From: Hymenobacter oligotrophus
GTDB taxonomy: Bacteria > Bacteroidota > Bacteroidia > Cytophagales > Hymenobacteraceae
Length of the DNA: 64,000 bases
Assembly: GCF_003574965.1 (NCBI RefSeq)
Contig: NZ_CP032317.1
Coordinates: 1,612,001 to 1,676,000, forward strand
Direction: 5' to 3'
Of the stretch, positions 51,937 through 61,017 are shown piece after piece. Position numbers and translations under genes: made by a program. The notes beneath the pieces are model-generated. The model made no database searches, was not told the DNA's origin, and was given only the letters and a program-made list of their open reading frames with translations. Numbering within the stretch: the first letter of the stretch is position 1; every line of letters begins with the position of its first letter.

Positions 51937-53001
51937 ATGAAAGTATTTCTTACGGCTTTGCTCTGGCTTTGCACACTGGCAGCGGCCGCCCAGCAGGCCG
52001 AGCTAACGGCCCTGCTCAAAAAGCACAACGTACCCGGCCTGCAAGTCGTGTTCAGCAGAAAAGGCGAGACTACGCAGTACAGCCTAGGTGTGCGGCAGGC
52101 CGGAAAGGCCGAGGCCCTCACGGCCAACACCCTTATGCAGGCTGCTTCGCTGAGCAAAGTGGTACTGGCCTACACCACCCTGCGCCTCCACGACCGCGGC
52201 GTAATTAACCTCGATAAGCCTCTGCTCGGCTACTACCGCTACCCACGCCTAAGCACCCAACCTAGGGCGGCCGCCGTTACGGCGCGCATGGTGCTCACGC
52301 ACACCACCGGTTTGCCCAACTGGGCCGAAAACCCGCTAAGCCCCACGTGGGCTACCTCGCCGCTAAAGCTGAAATACGCCCCCGACAGCTGCTGGAACTA
52401 CTCCGGCGAGGGCTTCGTGTGGCTGCAAAAAACCCTGGAGCATATCACGGGCAAATCGCTGCAAACCTTGGCGCAGGAGGAGGTGTTTGGCCCGTTGCGC
52501 ATGAAGAACAGCAGCTTTGTGTGGCGCGAGGCGTTTGCGCGCGATGCCAGCTTTGGCCACGACAAAAGCGGCAAGCCCACGGAGGTTCGCAAGTTTGCGG
52601 AACCCAATGCTGGTTTTAGCCTGCTCAGCACCGCCCACGACTACAGCCGGTTTGTGCAAGCCCTGCTGCAGGGCCAAGGCCTGAAGCCCACCACGGCGCA
52701 GCTGCTCACCGCCGCGGCTAACCCAGCCAACCGTTGCGGCCTGGGCCCCACCCCTACCGACCCCCACATTGCTTGGGCTTATGGCCTAGGTTTGGCCAAC
52801 ACCAGTGCGGGCCCGGCCCTTTGGCATTGGGGCGACAACGGCGACTTCAAAGCATTCTTTATGGCGTTTCCGGCGCAGAAAACAAGCTTGGTCTTCTTTA
52901 CCAACAGCGCCAATGGCCTGGTGCTTACCGATGAGCTGTTGCGCTTGTTTGCCGGCCCCGGCGAGTACCGCGCCATGCAGTGGCTGGCTGAGGAAAAGTA
53001 G
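51937..53001 (+). CDS. Serine hydrolase, class C beta-lactamase/DD-peptidase type
   Basis: 354 residues with a signal peptide (about 1-18). The active-site set of the family is present: SLSK (71-74, Ser-x-x-Lys), YSG (155-157) in place of the usual YSN, and a later HWG motif in ALWHWGDNGDF. This suggests a periplasmic esterase or DD-peptidase-like enzyme rather than a proven beta-lactamase. Start chosen at ATG 51937; the frame is open further upstream through yebC's terminator. Monocistronic. Confidence 0.88.
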   Translation: MKVFLTALLWLCTLAAAAQQAELTALLKKHNVPGLQVVFSRKGETTQYSLGVRQAGKAEALTANTLMQAASLSKVVLAYTTLRLHDRGVINLDKPLLGYYRYPRLSTQPRAAAVTARMVLTHTTGLPNWAENPLSPTWATSPLKLKYAPDSCWNYSGEGFVWLQKTLEHITGKSLQTLAQEEVFGPLRMKNSSFVWREAFARDASFGHDKSGKPTEVRKFAEPNAGFSLLSTAHDYSRFVQALLQGQGLKPTTAQLLTAAANPANRCGLGPTPTDPHIAWAYGLGLANTSAGPALWHWGDNGDFKAFFMAFPAQKTSLVFFTNSANGLVLTDELLRLFAGPGEYRAMQWLAEEK

Positions 53002-53112
53002 CCGCCGCCACCGGGCAGCGGGTAAGCGTTGGGGCGCTGTTGATTTATCAGTACGTTTAGCTCAACAGTTCTGCCCTACTCCGCCCATACCCGCACCCCC
53101 ACATTCTATTCT

Positions 53113-54177
53113 ATGAAATCCATTGCTACTGCTTTGGCAGCTGGCTTGCTGCTGACGGCCGCCGCTTGCACTCAACAAAAAACCGTAGAAGCTGGCGCCG
53201 ACAACAACGCGGTTCCGGCCAGCTACTTTGCCAGCGACACCACCCGCATCAAAGACGGCGGCGTGCAGATGGTGGCCATTAACACCCCCAAGGGCAGGTT
53301 CAACGTCTGGACGAAGCGCTTCGGCAACAACCCGCGCATTAAGCTGCTGCTGCTCAACGGCGGCCCCGGCGCCACGCACGAGTACTTCGAGTGCATGGAG
53401 AGCTTCTTGCCGCAAGAGGGCATAGAGTTCATTTACTACGACCAGCTCGGCTGCGGCAACTCCGACAACCCCAAGGACACGGCCATGTGGAGCTTGCCGC
53501 GCTACGTGGAGGAAGTGGAGCAGGTGCGCCAGGCGCTCAACCTGAACAAGGATAACTTTTACTTGCTGGGCCACTCGTGGGGTGGTATTCTGGCCGCTGA
53601 GTACGCCCTCAAGTACCAGCAGCACATGAAAGGCCTCGTCATTTCGAACATGATGATGGACGTGCCCGCTTACGGCCGCTACGCCGACGAAGTGCTGGCC
53701 CCGCAACTGAAGCCCGAGGTGCTGAAGGAAATCCGCGCCATCGAAGCCAAAAAGGACTTCCAGAACCCGCGCTACATGGAGCTGCTGCTGCCCAACTTCT
53801 ACACCGCGCACATCCTGCGCTTGCCGCTCGATAAGTGGCCCGAGCCGGTAAACCGCTCGTTCGCCAAGATGAACCAATCGTTGTACGTAACGATGCAGGG
53901 CCCCAGCGAATTTGGCGTGGCGGGCAAACTCGTGAACTGGAACCGCGTGCCCGATTTGCCCAAGCTCGCGGTGCCCGTGCTGAGCATTGGCGGCAAGCAC
54001 GACACCATGGACCCCGAGCACATGCGCATGATAGCCCAGAAGGTGCAAAACGGCACGGCACTCATTTGCCCCAACGGCTCGCACATGAGCTTCTACGACG
54101 ACCAGCAGACGTACATGGCAGGGCTGGTCAAGTTCCTGAAGGGTGTAGACCAGGGCCAGAAGAAAGTGCAGCTGTAG
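53113..54177 (+). CDS. Lipoprotein proline iminopeptidase-like alpha/beta hydrolase
   Basis: 354 residues. A lipobox at Cys19 (TAAAC) anchors it. The alpha/beta hydrolase core has LLLNGGPGATHEY (the GGPG oxyanion strand typical of the S33 family) and the nucleophile elbow GHSWGG with Ser155; Asp in GGKHDTMD and His in GSHMSFYDD complete the triad. It may remove N-terminal proline from peptides or act as an esterase. A TACGTTTA near-consensus box at about 53050 is a candidate promoter. Confidence 0.92.
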   Translation: MKSIATALAAGLLLTAAACTQQKTVEAGADNNAVPASYFASDTTRIKDGGVQMVAINTPKGRFNVWTKRFGNNPRIKLLLLNGGPGATHEYFECMESFLPQEGIEFIYYDQLGCGNSDNPKDTAMWSLPRYVEEVEQVRQALNLNKDNFYLLGHSWGGILAAEYALKYQQHMKGLVISNMMMDVPAYGRYADEVLAPQLKPEVLKEIRAIEAKKDFQNPRYMELLLPNFYTAHILRLPLDKWPEPVNRSFAKMNQSLYVTMQGPSEFGVAGKLVNWNRVPDLPKLAVPVLSIGGKHDTMDPEHMRMIAQKVQNGTALICPNGSHMSFYDDQQTYMAGLVKFLKGVDQGQKKVQL

Positions 54178-54279
54178 CACCCGCAGTAGCGCCAGGGCGT
54201 TGCGGCCCTCCGAGATGGTGAGCTGACGCCTTGCGCGCCCTACCTTTCGGTGAACTTCATTCGATACTCCCTGAATTTT

Positions 54280-54633
54280 ATGGCCGCAGTGCGTTCTTTT
54301 ACCATTTTATGGCTGATGTTGCTGGGACTACTCGGCGGTTGCAAAAAAGCTGAGGTAGCGCCCCAAACCGGCAACTTGATGATCAGTTTCAACAACAGCT
54401 CGCAGTTTAGCGGCACCACTTGCTACCTGTTCACGGAGCAGGTGTGGGCTGCGCCGTCATCTGCCAGTGCTTTGCGCGAAGCTAAAGTACCGGCCTTGGG
54501 CAGCACCAATGGCATTAATCCCGTTAAAATCAGCTTCAACGACCTGAACGCGGGCAACTATGTGTTTGTAGTGGGCAGCAACCGCTGGACGGTGCAGGTT
54601 ACAGCGGGCAAAACCAACGAGGTGTACAAATAG
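54280..54633 (+). CDS. Small lipoprotein of unknown function
   Basis: 117 residues from ATG 54280; a GTG at 54250 would add ten residues but lies just after a TACCTTTC near-consensus promoter box (54241-54248). The signal peptide ends LLGGC, Cys21. The mature part is beta-rich. No known family. Confidence 0.75.
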   Translation: MAAVRSFTILWLMLLGLLGGCKKAEVAPQTGNLMISFNNSSQFSGTTCYLFTEQVWAAPSSASALREAKVPALGSTNGINPVKISFNDLNAGNYVFVVGSNRWTVQVTAGKTNEVYK

Positions 54634-54669
54634 GCATTCGCCGGCCCCGCCTCAGCGTCGCGTATCTTT

Positions 54670-54704
54670 ACGGCCTGCCAGCATACTTGGCAGGCCGTTT
54701 TTTC
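54670..54704 (+). terminator. Terminator before rluF
   Basis: An 11-bp stem (54670-54680 with 54688-54698) plus six Ts. It lies between a small lipoprotein gene and rluF. Confidence 0.8.
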
Positions 54705-54721
54705 TTATTGCATCTGCTGCT

Positions 54722-55726
54722 ATGCCTACCCGTCTCAACAAATACATCAGCGAAAGCGGCATTTGCTCGCGCCGCGAAGCCGACCGCTTTATTGAGCAGG
54801 GTGTGGTGTTCATCAACGGCAAGCGTGCCCACGTGGGCGACCAAGTAGAGCCCAACGACAAAGTGGTGGTGAACGGCAACCACATTGAGCCCCGCGCCGC
54901 GGAAGACGCCATTTACATTGCCTTCAACAAGCCGCCGGGCATTACCAGCACCACCGAGCGCAGCGTCAAGGACAACATCATCCGCTACATCAAGCACTCG
55001 GAGCGGATATTCCCCATCGGCCGCCTCGATAAGGACTCGCAGGGCCTGATTTTGCTGACCTCCAACGGCGACATCGTCAACAAAATTCTGCGGGCCGGCA
55101 ACGAGCACGAGAAGGAGTACATCGTGATGGTGGACAAGCCCATTACGGAGCAGTTTTTAGAGGGCATGCGCAACGGTGTGCCCATGTTGGGCACCGTTAC
55201 CAAGCAGTGTGAGGTGCGGAAGGAAACCGACTATATCTTCCGCATCGTTCTGGTGCAAGGCCTCAACCGCCAAATTCGCCGCATGTGCGAGTTCTTCGGC
55301 TACGAAGTGGTGCAGCTGGAGCGCTGGCGCGTGATGAACGTGACCCTGAAAGGCCTGGGCGTGGGCGACTGGCGCGAGCTGACCGACAAGGAGTTGGCCG
55401 GCATTTTCGCTGCCATCGAGCACTCCAGCGGTACCGCGCCTAGGCGCTACACGCGGGCCAAAACGCCGCAGCAGATTGCCAGCGAAGAGTGGTTGAGCGA
55501 AGCCCCGCGCAAGCCCGCGGCCCCCGTCACGCCCGGCAGGCCAGCGCGCAAGCCCGGTGCACTGCCCACCTACGGCAAAGACGCCCAGGCCAAGGGCCGC
55601 CACCGGCCCGGCAGCACCAAGCCCAAAGCCACCGGCGAAGGCGCCCGCAAAAACACGAAACCGGCGGCCGGCAGCAAATCGGCGGGGCGCAGCAGCAAGC
55701 CGCGGGGCCGCCACACGGGGCGCTAG
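54722..55726 (+). CDS. rluF: 23S rRNA pseudouridine synthase RluF-like
   Basis: 334 residues. An N-terminal S4 RNA-binding domain (about 1-55) precedes the RsuA-family catalytic domain (about 60-240) with the active-site motif [10 protein letters not shown] containing the catalytic Asp, then [10 protein letters not shown] and [11 protein letters not shown] as in RluF, which makes pseudouridine 2604 in 23S rRNA. The C-terminal 90 residues (about 245-334) are a basic, Lys/Arg/Pro-rich tail, longer than in E. coli. Monocistronic. Confidence 0.93.
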   Translation: MPTRLNKYISESGICSRREADRFIEQGVVFINGKRAHVGDQVEPNDKVVVNGNHIEPRAAEDAIYIAFNKPPGITSTTERSVKDNIIRYIKHSERIFPIGRLDKDSQGLILLTSNGDIVNKILRAGNEHEKEYIVMVDKPITEQFLEGMRNGVPMLGTVTKQCEVRKETDYIFRIVLVQGLNRQIRRMCEFFGYEVVQLERWRVMNVTLKGLGVGDWRELTDKELAGIFAAIEHSSGTAPRRYTRAKTPQQIASEEWLSEAPRKPAAPVTPGRPARKPGALPTYGKDAQAKGRHRPGSTKPKATGEGARKNTKPAAGSKSAGRSSKPRGRHTGR

Positions 55727-55897
55727 GCAGGTCGGTTGAAATAAAAAAGAGCGGTGGTTCCGAACAAAAAATTAAACCACGGCAAGGAACCAGCCAAGCG
55801 ACTTTGCCGCTTCGCTAGCCCGAAGTCATAGGTTATGGCTAGGTCGAGCATGTTGCGCTGGGAGCCAGAAATCGAGACATCTCGCCGGATACTATTG

Positions 55898-55929
55898 TCA
55901 TCCTGAGGCGTCAGCCGAAGGACCTTATC
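55898..55929 (+). repeat. REP-like repeat, copy 1 (TCATCCTGAGGCG...GAAGGACC type)
   Basis: Same sequence type as 57521-57552, the inverse at 57578-57610, and the shortened copy at 63972-64000. Confidence 0.75.
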
Positions 55930-56308
55930 GAAACTTCACCCCCCGGCCCCCTCTCCAAAAGAGAGGGAGTGTACCCTATCCCAGTCAGCACGCGAGATGT
56001 CTCGACGGGGCTCGACATGACGGGCTGCTTTGGGTTATTCTGTATCTGCGCGCAAGATGTCTCGAGGGGCTGGACATGACAGCGCCGTGTGCTGCTGGCT
56101 AGGCAAGGCCTCCGATGAGTTTTGGGCGCTGCTACTACGTTTACGGCTTACGCTTAAATCGTTAGTATGCACGGCTTAGCTGCGTCGCGCGGCTGGTCAA
56201 TAGCTTTTACCTGAAAGCACCTAGGCGCTTAGCTTGAAAGTGCTCTGGCCTGAATAGGCCAGCCGATACAGCAAAACTGCTCTCAAAACCAGCTAGGCGT
56301 GTAACTTG

Positions 56309-56347
56309 CGGCCCGCCGCAGCTCCTTTAGCTGCGGCGGGCCGTTTG
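56309..56347 (+). terminator. GC hairpin 55 bases upstream of bioB
   Basis: A 15-bp perfect stem (56309-56323 with 56329-56343) followed by TTTGG. It could end an upstream transcript or act in the bioB leader. Confidence 0.55.
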
Positions 56348-56401
56348 GTTTGCCGCTTACGGCCCCTCAGATTTGACCACAACCCCTTCCCACCGACTCT
56401 T

Positions 56402-57409
56402 ATGCTCCGTACCGACTGGACGCTCGACGAAGTAAAAGCCATTTATTACCAACCCGTGCTCGAGCTGGTGGCCCAAGCCAGCGAAGTGCACCGCCAGCAC
56501 CAAACCACCGGCGAGGTGCAAGTGTGCACCCTGCTGAGCGTGAAAACCGGCGGCTGCCCCGAAGACTGCGCTTACTGCCCGCAGGCTGCCCGCTACCACA
56601 CCGGCGTGCAAGCCCACAAGCTGCTGCCCGATGCCGAAGTACTAGCCGCTGCCCAGCGGGCCAAGGAGTCGGGTTCGACGCGCTTTTGCATGGGCGCTGC
56701 CTGGCGCGAAGTGCGCGACAACCGCGACTTCGACCGCGTGCTGAACATGGTGTCGCAGGTAAACGACCTAGGCCTGGAGGTATGCGCCACCCTAGGTATG
56801 GTAAACGACTACCAAGCTGAAAAACTCAAGGAAGCCGGCCTGTACGCCTACAACCACAACCTCGATACGAGCGAAGAAAACTACTCCAACATCATCACCA
56901 CCCGCACCTACGACGACCGCCTGAACACGCTCGAAAACGTGCGCAAGGCTGGCCTATCGGTGTGCTCGGGCGGCATCATCGGCCTCGGCGAAACCGACGA
57001 GGACCGCGTGAAGATGCTGCACACGCTGGCCACCCTGCCGGCCCACCCCGAGTCGGTGCCGGTGAATGCACTGGTGCCGGTGCAAGGCACCCCGCTGGCC
57101 GAGCAACCCCGCGTGAGCGTGTGGGAAATGCTGCGCATGATTGGCACGGCCCGCATTCTGATGCCCAACACGATGGTGCGCCTTTCGGCTGGCCGCCAGG
57201 AGATGCCCGTAACCGAGCAGGCTTTGTGCTTCTTGGCCGGTGCCAACTCCATCTTCTCGGGCGAGAAGCTGCTGACTACCCCCAACCCCGATTTCGACGC
57301 CGACAAGGAGATGTTCGCGCTGCTCGGCCTAAAGCCGCGCCAGTCGTTCAAGAACCACGTGCCCGAAGGCGCTACCGTGCTGGCCAAAACTGCCGCTGTA
57401 GAAGCTTAA
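56402..57409 (+). CDS. bioB: Biotin synthase
   Basis: A 335-residue radical SAM enzyme that inserts sulfur into dethiobiotin. The SAM-cluster motif is [10 protein letters not shown] with Cys52, Cys56 and Cys59; the auxiliary cluster cysteines and Arg of the [12 protein letters not shown] region (about 137-148) are conserved. Start at ATG 56402 preceded by an open but unsupported frame. Downstream, a long palindromic element separates it from bioF. Confidence 0.97.
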   Translation: MLRTDWTLDEVKAIYYQPVLELVAQASEVHRQHQTTGEVQVCTLLSVKTGGCPEDCAYCPQAARYHTGVQAHKLLPDAEVLAAAQRAKESGSTRFCMGAAWREVRDNRDFDRVLNMVSQVNDLGLEVCATLGMVNDYQAEKLKEAGLYAYNHNLDTSEENYSNIITTRTYDDRLNTLENVRKAGLSVCSGGIIGLGETDEDRVKMLHTLATLPAHPESVPVNALVPVQGTPLAEQPRVSVWEMLRMIGTARILMPNTMVRLSAGRQEMPVTEQALCFLAGANSIFSGEKLLTTPNPDFDADKEMFALLGLKPRQSFKNHVPEGATVLAKTAAVEA

Positions 57410-57711
57410 TTAATAAAGCCAAGAGCTAAGGCTAGTTCCCCTCCTCAGATGAATTCCGCGCCTCGAGCGGCGTGGGCTAGGGGTGGTTGAAAGGCTAGTG
57501 CTACGAGCTAAACCCATCCATCATCCTGAGGCGCTAGCCGAAGGACCTTATCACGAGATATAGTAAATACTACTTGACGTGACAAGGTCCTTCGGCTAAC
57601 GCCTCAGGATAACAGTTTAAACAACGAAAGGTCAACCACCCCTAGCCCCTCCTCATCTGAGGAGGGGAACTAGCCTTAGCTTCTAGCTCTAGCATTTCTT
57701 CCTGCGTTTTC
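57410..57711. other. 302-bp bioB-bioF spacer filled by a palindromic element
   Basis: Almost the whole spacer is one nested inverted repeat (57424-57681). No gene seen. Confidence 0.8.
57424..57681. repeat. 258-bp nested palindromic element between bioB and bioF
   Basis: Three nested arm pairs: 57424-57452 with 57653-57681 (29 bp, perfect); 57474-57490 with 57632-57648 (17 bp, perfect); 57523-57555 with 57578-57610 (33 bp, about 2 mismatches). The innermost arms are the dispersed TCATCCTGAGG repeat. The RNA would fold into one long hairpin. It looks like a MITE or REP-type element; no transposase gene and no obvious target-site duplication. Confidence 0.85.
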
Positions 57712-58863
57712 ATGGCCTCTCCTCTCCTTTCGCGGCTTGCGCAGCAGCTGCAGCAGCGCGAGGCCGAAGGCACCCGCCGCCAACTAACCTTGCCCGCGCA
57801 AGGCCTAGTCGATTTTGCCTCCAACGACTACCTAGGGCTAGCCCGCTCGCCGCAGCTTACCGCGGCCTTGCAACAAGCTGCGGCCCAGGCTACCAGCATT
57901 GGCAGCACAGGTGCCCGCTTGCTCACGGGCAACTCGGCCGATGCCGAAGCACTGGAAGCAAAAATCGCCGCTTTTCACGGCACCGAGGCGGCCTTGCTGT
58001 TTAACTCGGGGTACACGGCCAACCTAGGCTTTTTCTCGGCCGTGCCGCGGCGCGGCGACGTAATTCTGTACGACGAAGCGTCGCACGCATCGGTTAAAGA
58101 AGGTATCCGCAGCTCCTTTGCTACGGCCTACAGCTTCCGGCACAACAACGTAGCCGGTTTGCGCCGCCGCCTACATCAGCAACCCGGCACGGGCGTGGTA
58201 TTCGTAGCCGTGGAGGCCGTGTACTCGATGGGCGGCGATGCTGCCCCACTGACCGAGTTAGCTGCCGCATGTGCCGAATACGGCGCACAGTTGGTAGTTG
58301 ACGAAGCACACAGCATGGGCGTGCACGGCGCCAACGGCGAAGGCTTGGTTACGGAGTTGGGGTTGGATGATCAAGTGCTGGCGCGGGTAGTTACGTTCGG
58401 CAAGGCCCTTGGTAGCCAAGGCGCTGCCGTAATCGGTTCGGCTGTACTGCGCGACTACCTACTGAACTTCAGCCGGCCTTTTATTTACACTACCTCGCTG
58501 CCTCCGCTTACGCTTGCCGGCCTTGCGGCTGCCTACGAGCAGCTACCGCACCTAGGCGCCGAGCGTCAGCAGTTGTTTGCTCTTTCCGCTTACCTGCGCC
58601 AACGCGTGGCCGCTGTGCCGGGTGTGCAAGTGCCGCCCGAAAGCCAAGTTATTCACCCCATCAGGCTGCCCAATGCCACGCCTGCGCAGGTACGCGCTGT
58701 TGCGCTTGCCGTGCAGCAGGCTGGCTTCGATGTGCGGGCCATTGTACCGCCCACGGTGCCAGCCGGCCAACAATGCCTGCGCGCCATTGTTCATGCCTAC
58801 AATACCACTGCCGAAATAGATGCCTTCGCCGACGCCCTCCGCGCCGCTCTCGCCGCTGCCTAG
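57712..58863 (+). CDS. bioF: 8-amino-7-oxononanoate synthase
   Basis: A 383-residue PLP enzyme that joins pimeloyl-ACP or pimeloyl-CoA with alanine to give 8-amino-7-oxononanoate (KAPA). PLP-binding Lys231 lies in TFGKALG. Conserved stretches SNDYLGLA, VDEAHSMG and GAALL-like cofactor regions are present. The 3' end overlaps bioD by 44 bases in another frame, implying coupled translation. It is preceded by a long palindrome. Confidence 0.96.
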   Translation: MASPLLSRLAQQLQQREAEGTRRQLTLPAQGLVDFASNDYLGLARSPQLTAALQQAAAQATSIGSTGARLLTGNSADAEALEAKIAAFHGTEAALLFNSGYTANLGFFSAVPRRGDVILYDEASHASVKEGIRSSFATAYSFRHNNVAGLRRRLHQQPGTGVVFVAVEAVYSMGGDAAPLTELAAACAEYGAQLVVDEAHSMGVHGANGEGLVTELGLDDQVLARVVTFGKALGSQGAAVIGSAVLRDYLLNFSRPFIYTTSLPPLTLAGLAAAYEQLPHLGAERQQLFALSAYLRQRVAAVPGVQVPPESQVIHPIRLPNATPAQVRAVALAVQQAGFDVRAIVPPTVPAGQQCLRAIVHAYNTTAEIDAFADALRAALAAA

Positions 58864-59488
58864 CTCCATTGCTCCCCAACGCTTGTTTGTTACCGGAATT
58901 GGTACCGATGTAGGCAAAACGGTTGCCGCCGCCGTGCTGGTGCAAGCCCTCGGTGCCGATTACTGGAAGCCCGTACAAGCCGGTGGCCTCGACTTTACCG
59001 ACTCGGATACCGTGCGCAGCCTCGTGAGCAATCCGGTTTCGCACTTCCACCCCGAGCGGCACCGCCTGCAAATGCCTGCCTCGCCGCACCGCGCTGCCGC
59101 CGCCGAAGGCCTTACTATTCGCCTCGAAGAGTTTGCCTTGCCCGCTACCACCAACCACTTGGTAGTTGAGGGTGCTGGCGGCCTGCTGGTGCCTTTGGCA
59201 CCCGGCCTGCTAGTTGCCGATTTGGTGAAGCACCTAGGGCTTGAGGTGGTGGTGGTAAGCCGCCACTACCTAGGCAGCATCAACCACACGCTGCTTACGC
59301 TAGAGGTACTGCGCCAACGGGGCATCCCGCTGCGCGGCCTCGTGTTCAACGGCGACAGTCAGCTCGATGCCCCCTCCGAAGAGGCTATTCTGCACCACAC
59401 GCCCGCGCCGGTACTCTTCCGCTTGCAGCAAGAGGCGCAGCTCGATGCCGCCACTGTGGCGCGCTACGCCGAGCAGGTGCAACTGTAG
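58820..59488 (+). CDS. bioD: Dethiobiotin synthetase
   Basis: A 222-residue ATP-dependent carboxylase that closes the ureido ring of diaminopelargonate. The P-loop is GTDVGKT (28-34); the carbamate and substrate Lys/Ser positions (VQAGGLDFTDSDTVRS) and VEGAGGLLVPLA are conserved. The first 20 residues are Pro/Ser-rich and may be an extension. The start overlaps bioF by 44 bases. The stop codon lies inside the left arm of a 151-bp palindrome. Confidence 0.95.
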   Translation: MPSPTPSAPLSPLPSSIAPQRLFVTGIGTDVGKTVAAAVLVQALGADYWKPVQAGGLDFTDSDTVRSLVSNPVSHFHPERHRLQMPASPHRAAAAEGLTIRLEEFALPATTNHLVVEGAGGLLVPLAPGLLVADLVKHLGLEVVVVSRHYLGSINHTLLTLEVLRQRGIPLRGLVFNGDSQLDAPSEEAILHHTPAPVLFRLQQEAQLDAATVARYAEQVQL

Positions 59489-59635
59489 CGCGGACTTTGG
59501 CTACGCCAACCTTCGGTTACAGTCCGCGTCCACAGATAGTAAACTCAGTCGTTGCGTGTAGCGCCCTAGGTCGGAAGTTACTATCCGGGGACGCGGACTA
59601 CAACCGAAGGTCGGCGTAGCCAAAGTCCGCGCTAC
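59485..59635. repeat. 151-bp palindromic element between bioD and bioA
   Basis: Bases 59485-59531 pair with 59589-59635 (44 of 47 positions), with inner arms 59535-59542 and 59578-59585. The left arm includes the bioD stop codon. Sequence is unrelated to the bioB-bioF element. Confidence 0.85.
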
Positions 59636-59659
59636 ACGCAGTCCCACCGGTTTGTGCGC

Positions 59660-59667
59660 CATCTTTG
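59660..59667 (+). promoter_or_regulatory. CATCTTTG box before bioA
   Basis: One mismatch from TAnnTTTG; 21 bases before the bioA ATG. Suggests bioA can be transcribed separately from bioBFD. Confidence 0.4.
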
Positions 59668-59688
59668 CGGTTCCATTACCTACTTTTC

Positions 59689-61017
59689 ATGTCCCTAGCC
59701 CAACGCGACGCCGCTGTTCTCTGGCATCCGTACACCCAAATGCAAACCGCGCCCCTGCCCATTCCGGTGGTGCGCGGCGAAGGTGCTTGGCTGATTGCCG
59801 AAGACGGCACGCGCTACCTCGATGCCGTGGCCTCGTGGTGGGTAAACCTGCACGGCCACGCCCACCCGCATATTACCCAGCGCGTAAGCGCGCAATTGGC
59901 TACCCTCGAGCACGTCATTTTTGCGGGCTTCACGCACCCCGCTGCCGTGGAGCTGGCCGAAGGCCTGCTGCAGATATTGCCCAGCACGCAGAACCGCATT
60001 TTCTACTCCGACAACGGTGCTACGTCGGTGGAAGTGGCCATCAAAATGGCCTTGCAATACTTCCACAACCACGGCCAACCCCAGCGCCGCACCATCATAG
60101 CGTTCCGCGACTCCTACCACGGCGACACTTTCGGAGCCATGAGCGTGAGTGCGCGTTCGGCCTTTACGGCACCGTTTGCGCCGCTGCTGTTCAATGTGGA
60201 GTTTATCGACGTGCCCGTGCCCGGCCGCGAAGCCGAGGTAATGGCTCAAATGGCTTCCCTAGCTCAGCGCGACGACATAGCTGCGTTCATCTTCGAGCCC
60301 TTGGTGCTCGGCACGGCCGGCATGGTAATGTACGAGCCCGAAAGCCTCGACGCGCTGCTGAGCATTTGCCGCCGCCACGACATTTTCATCATTGCCGATG
60401 AGGTAATGACCGGCTTTGGCCGCACCGGCCGGCTGTTTGCCTCCGACTATTTGCGCGAGCAACCCGACATCATGTGCCTCTCGAAGGGCCTGACGGGCGG
60501 CACCATGGCCTTGGGTGTAACCAGCTGCTCGGCCGCTATTTACGAAGCCTTTCTGAGCAGCGACCGGACGAAAACCTTCTTCCACGGCCACTCCTACACG
60601 GCCAATCCCGTGGCTTGCGCCGCCGGCCTGGCCAGCCTGGATTTATTGCTGGCTCCCGAGTCGTTTGCTGACCGCCAGCGGATTGCTGCCGCCCACGCGC
60701 AATTTGCCCAGGAGCTGCACGGCTTGCCCGGTATTCGGGAAGTGCGGCAGCGCGGCACCATCCTGGCGGTGGAGTTTGCCCCCGACGAAACCACCTCGTA
60801 CTTCAGCCGCCTGCGCGACGAGTTTTACGCCCTAGCCATTGCGCGCGGCGTGTTGCTGCGCCCGCTTGGCAACATCGTGTACGTGCTGCCGCCCTACTGC
60901 ATCAGCAACGCCGAACTGCGCCTTGTGTACGACACCATGCTGGCCATGCGCGAGCTGGTGGTGCGCGCCGCCACCGCAACCGCGCCGGCCTCCCTTCCTG
61001 AGTTTCCGCATGACTGA
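59689..61017 (+). CDS. bioA: Adenosylmethionine-8-amino-7-oxononanoate aminotransferase
   Basis: A 442-residue class III aminotransferase that converts KAPA to 7,8-diaminopelargonate using SAM as amino donor. PLP-binding Lys266 is in LSKGLTGGT. The substrate-specific pattern WHPYTQM (about 12-18) and the SWWVNLHGH motif typical of BioA are present. The ATG at 59689 follows a possible CATCTTTG promoter. The stop overlaps the next gene by 8 bases. Confidence 0.96.
   Translation: MSLAQRDAAVLWHPYTQMQTAPLPIPVVRGEGAWLIAEDGTRYLDAVASWWVNLHGHAHPHITQRVSAQLATLEHVIFAGFTHPAAVELAEGLLQILPSTQNRIFYSDNGATSVEVAIKMALQYFHNHGQPQRRTIIAFRDSYHGDTFGAMSVSARSAFTAPFAPLLFNVEFIDVPVPGREAEVMAQMASLAQRDDIAAFIFEPLVLGTAGMVMYEPESLDALLSICRRHDIFIIADEVMTGFGRTGRLFASDYLREQPDIMCLSKGLTGGTMALGVTSCSAAIYEAFLSSDRTKTFFHGHSYTANPVACAAGLASLDLLLAPESFADRQRIAAAHAQFAQELHGLPGIREVRQRGTILAVEFAPDETTSYFSRLRDEFYALAIARGVLLRPLGNIVYVLPPYCISNAELRLVYDTMLAMRELVVRAATATAPASLPEFPHD

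Larger units (their letters stand above)
55727..56401. other. 675-bp intergenic region with several repeats before bioB
   Basis: No gene supported. It contains a dispersed-repeat copy (55898-55929), a second repeat type with CCCCCCGGCCCCCTCTCC (about 55939-55956), inverted copies of CGAGACATCTCG (55873-55884 with 55993-56004), a direct repeat pair (55995-56022 and 56055-56082) and a GC hairpin (56309-56343) just ahead of bioB. Confidence 0.7.

Noticed and set aside
53062-54180. 372-codon open frame on the minus strand
   Set aside because: Antisense shadow of the proline-iminopeptidase-like lipoprotein.
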